Source: Oscillospiraceae bacterium
Lineage (GTDB): Bacteria; Bacillota; Clostridia; Oscillospirales; Oscillospiraceae
Assembly: GCA_029012465.1 (NCBI GenBank)
Contig: JAQXMD010000129.1
Coordinates: 1-36,421 of the forward strand
DNA: 36,421 bases
Reading direction: 5' to 3'
A program made the translations under genes and the position numbers. Below, one piece after another: positions 35,867 through 36,421 of the stretch. Within the stretch, counting starts at the first letter, position 1; each line of letters opens with the position of its first letter. The notes under the pieces were generated by a model, which worked only from the letters and a program-made list of their open reading frames with translations, was not told the origin of the DNA and made no database searches.

Positions 35867-36175
35867 ATGGATCTTGTTTTGTTTTCCGGCTATGCCCGTC
35901 TCCCTTCCAACACCACCGCCCAGAAAATCTATGAAGAGCTGGCTCTGGTTGTGGTCATTGATATGGCAACAGGTGTCATTCACAATGTGGAATGCACCAT
36001 GGTCACGGGTCTTGCCAAGGAATTTGTCAGCAATCTGATCATCGGCTACGATATGAAGCAGGGAATCGATCCCCTGGTAAAGCTCATTGAACGAAAGTAT
36101 CAGGGCCATCTGAAAAAGGCTCTGATCAACGCCATCAAAATGGTGGGCAATCAATATACCGAGCTTCAGAACTGA
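35867..36175 (+). CDS. DUF3870 domain protein
   Basis: This 102-residue soluble protein reads LFSGYARLPSNTTAQKIYE at the start and FVSNLIIGYDMKQGIDPLVKLIERKYQG later, which fits the DUF3870 family as I remember it (FSGYAKLPSNTTA... GIDELIEEIEKRYHG). The function is unknown; the family tends to sit in catabolic clusters of amino acids and aromatics in Firmicutes. AGAGGAAGGA lies just before the ATG. It follows the dehydrogenase gene by 126 bp without an obvious promoter, so it is probably in the same MerR-controlled unit. Confidence 0.85.
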   Translation: MDLVLFSGYARLPSNTTAQKIYEELALVVVIDMATGVIHNVECTMVTGLAKEFVSNLIIGYDMKQGIDPLVKLIERKYQGHLKKALINAIKMVGNQYTELQN

Positions 36176-36233
36176 CAAATCAACATTTATTTGTGAAGAG
36201 TCCCTGCACCCCAGGGCTTGTATTCGCAGAAAA

Positions 36234-36272
36234 CACTGATCTGGAGCCTTGTGTTTCAGGTTTGGATCAGTG
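36234..36272 (+). terminator. inverted repeat after the DUF3870 gene
   Basis: CACTGATC (36234-36241) and GATCAGTG (36265-36272) pair around a 23-nt loop. GCGCATTTCCCC follows. It may be a weak terminator or part of a leader of the next gene; other short dyads lie nearby (CCACT/AGTGG around 36298-36319). Confidence 0.4.
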
Positions 36273-36366
36273 CGCATTTCCCCGGTTAATCGTATGCCAC
36301 TGCCTGTTCTCAGAGTGGTAGTACCTGTGCCGAATTCAATGATTTGAAATTAGGTGTAAGGTTAAC

Positions 36367-36421
36367 ATGGAAATTTCACTGATAATCGGTCTTGTGGTGA
36401 CCATTGGTCTGATCGTGGGAC
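36367..36421 (+). CDS. start of a membrane protein (partial, first 18 codons), possibly a transporter
   Basis: An ATG at 36367 preceded by TAAGG opens a frame that runs off the window: MEISLIIGLVVTIGLIVG. This is one hydrophobic helix, as at the N-terminus of many transporters; sodium:solute symporters begin similarly, but 18 residues are not enough to decide. A phenolic or organic acid importer would fit the preceding genes. Confidence 0.5.
   Translation, partial: MEISLIIGLVVTIGLIVG

Noticed and set aside
36176..36366. A tRNA or other classical RNA gene in the last intergenic region.
   Set aside because: The short stems do not form a cloverleaf, and there is no CCA or T-loop signature.

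Overview
The window looks like chromosomal DNA of a moderately GC-rich, gut-type anaerobic Firmicute. An Oscillospiraceae/Clostridia relative such as Flavonifractor is my inference. The reasons are a strictly anaerobic aromatic catabolism with Mo and Fe-S enzymes, an RpoB with a long acidic tail, sigma-A promoters (TTGACA/TATAAT type) with strong AGGAGG ribosome sites, some TTG/GTG starts, and PadR-DUF1700-DUF4097 and DUF5685/J-protein gene groups typical of Clostridia. I see no rRNA, tRNA, CRISPR or insertion sequence.

Layout. 1-6.2 kb (minus): rpoC (cut by the window edge) and rpoB, with their own promoter. 6.4-9.1 kb: a KdgT-type permease (minus), an NhaC-type antiporter (plus), and a small basic protein whose coding region contains a strong intrinsic terminator. 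9.3-14.8 kb: a chimeric pseudogene (Old Yellow Enzyme N-terminus joined to a MaoC-like C-terminus), a NUDIX hydrolase, apt, a collagen-like/beta-helix protein, and a dicarboxylate/glutamate symporter. 14.8-19.1 kb (minus): a five-gene operon of zinc-ribbon membrane protein, DUF5685 protein, J-domain protein, grpE and dnaK.

19.3-26.3 kb (plus): the first block of an anaerobic trihydroxybenzene pathway. It holds two unknown small proteins, the large and small subunits of a pyrogallol-phloroglucinol transhydroxylase-type Mo enzyme, a thiolase, and a beta-keto acid cleavage enzyme. 26.3-30.7 kb (plus): a Moco riboswitch with a terminator/antiterminator, then moeA, a second molybdopterin-binding protein, moaA, moaC and mogA/moaB. 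30.8-32.7 kb (minus): an autoregulated padR-DUF1700-DUF4097 operon. 32.7-36.4 kb: a MerR/BmrR-type regulator (minus), divergent from a cyclase-family hydrolase, a 3-hydroxyacyl-CoA-dehydrogenase-like protein, a DUF3870 protein, and the first 18 codons of a membrane protein.

How it fits together (inference). Pyrogallol is isomerised to phloroglucinol by the Mo transhydroxylase. After reduction by a phloroglucinol reductase not seen here, the cyclase-family protein would open the ring of dihydrophloroglucinol. The dehydrogenase would oxidise 3-hydroxy-5-oxohexanoate to 3,5-dioxohexanoate, the cleavage enzyme would split it using acetyl-CoA, and the thiolase would yield acetyl-CoA. The Moco genes between the two blocks supply the cofactor. 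The two blocks are about 14 kb apart, but the promoters at 19309 and 33685 share an unusual 19-bp spacer and the same dyad (TTGG-N7-CCA). This is what a MerR activator recognises, so the regulator encoded at 32762-33568 probably controls both.
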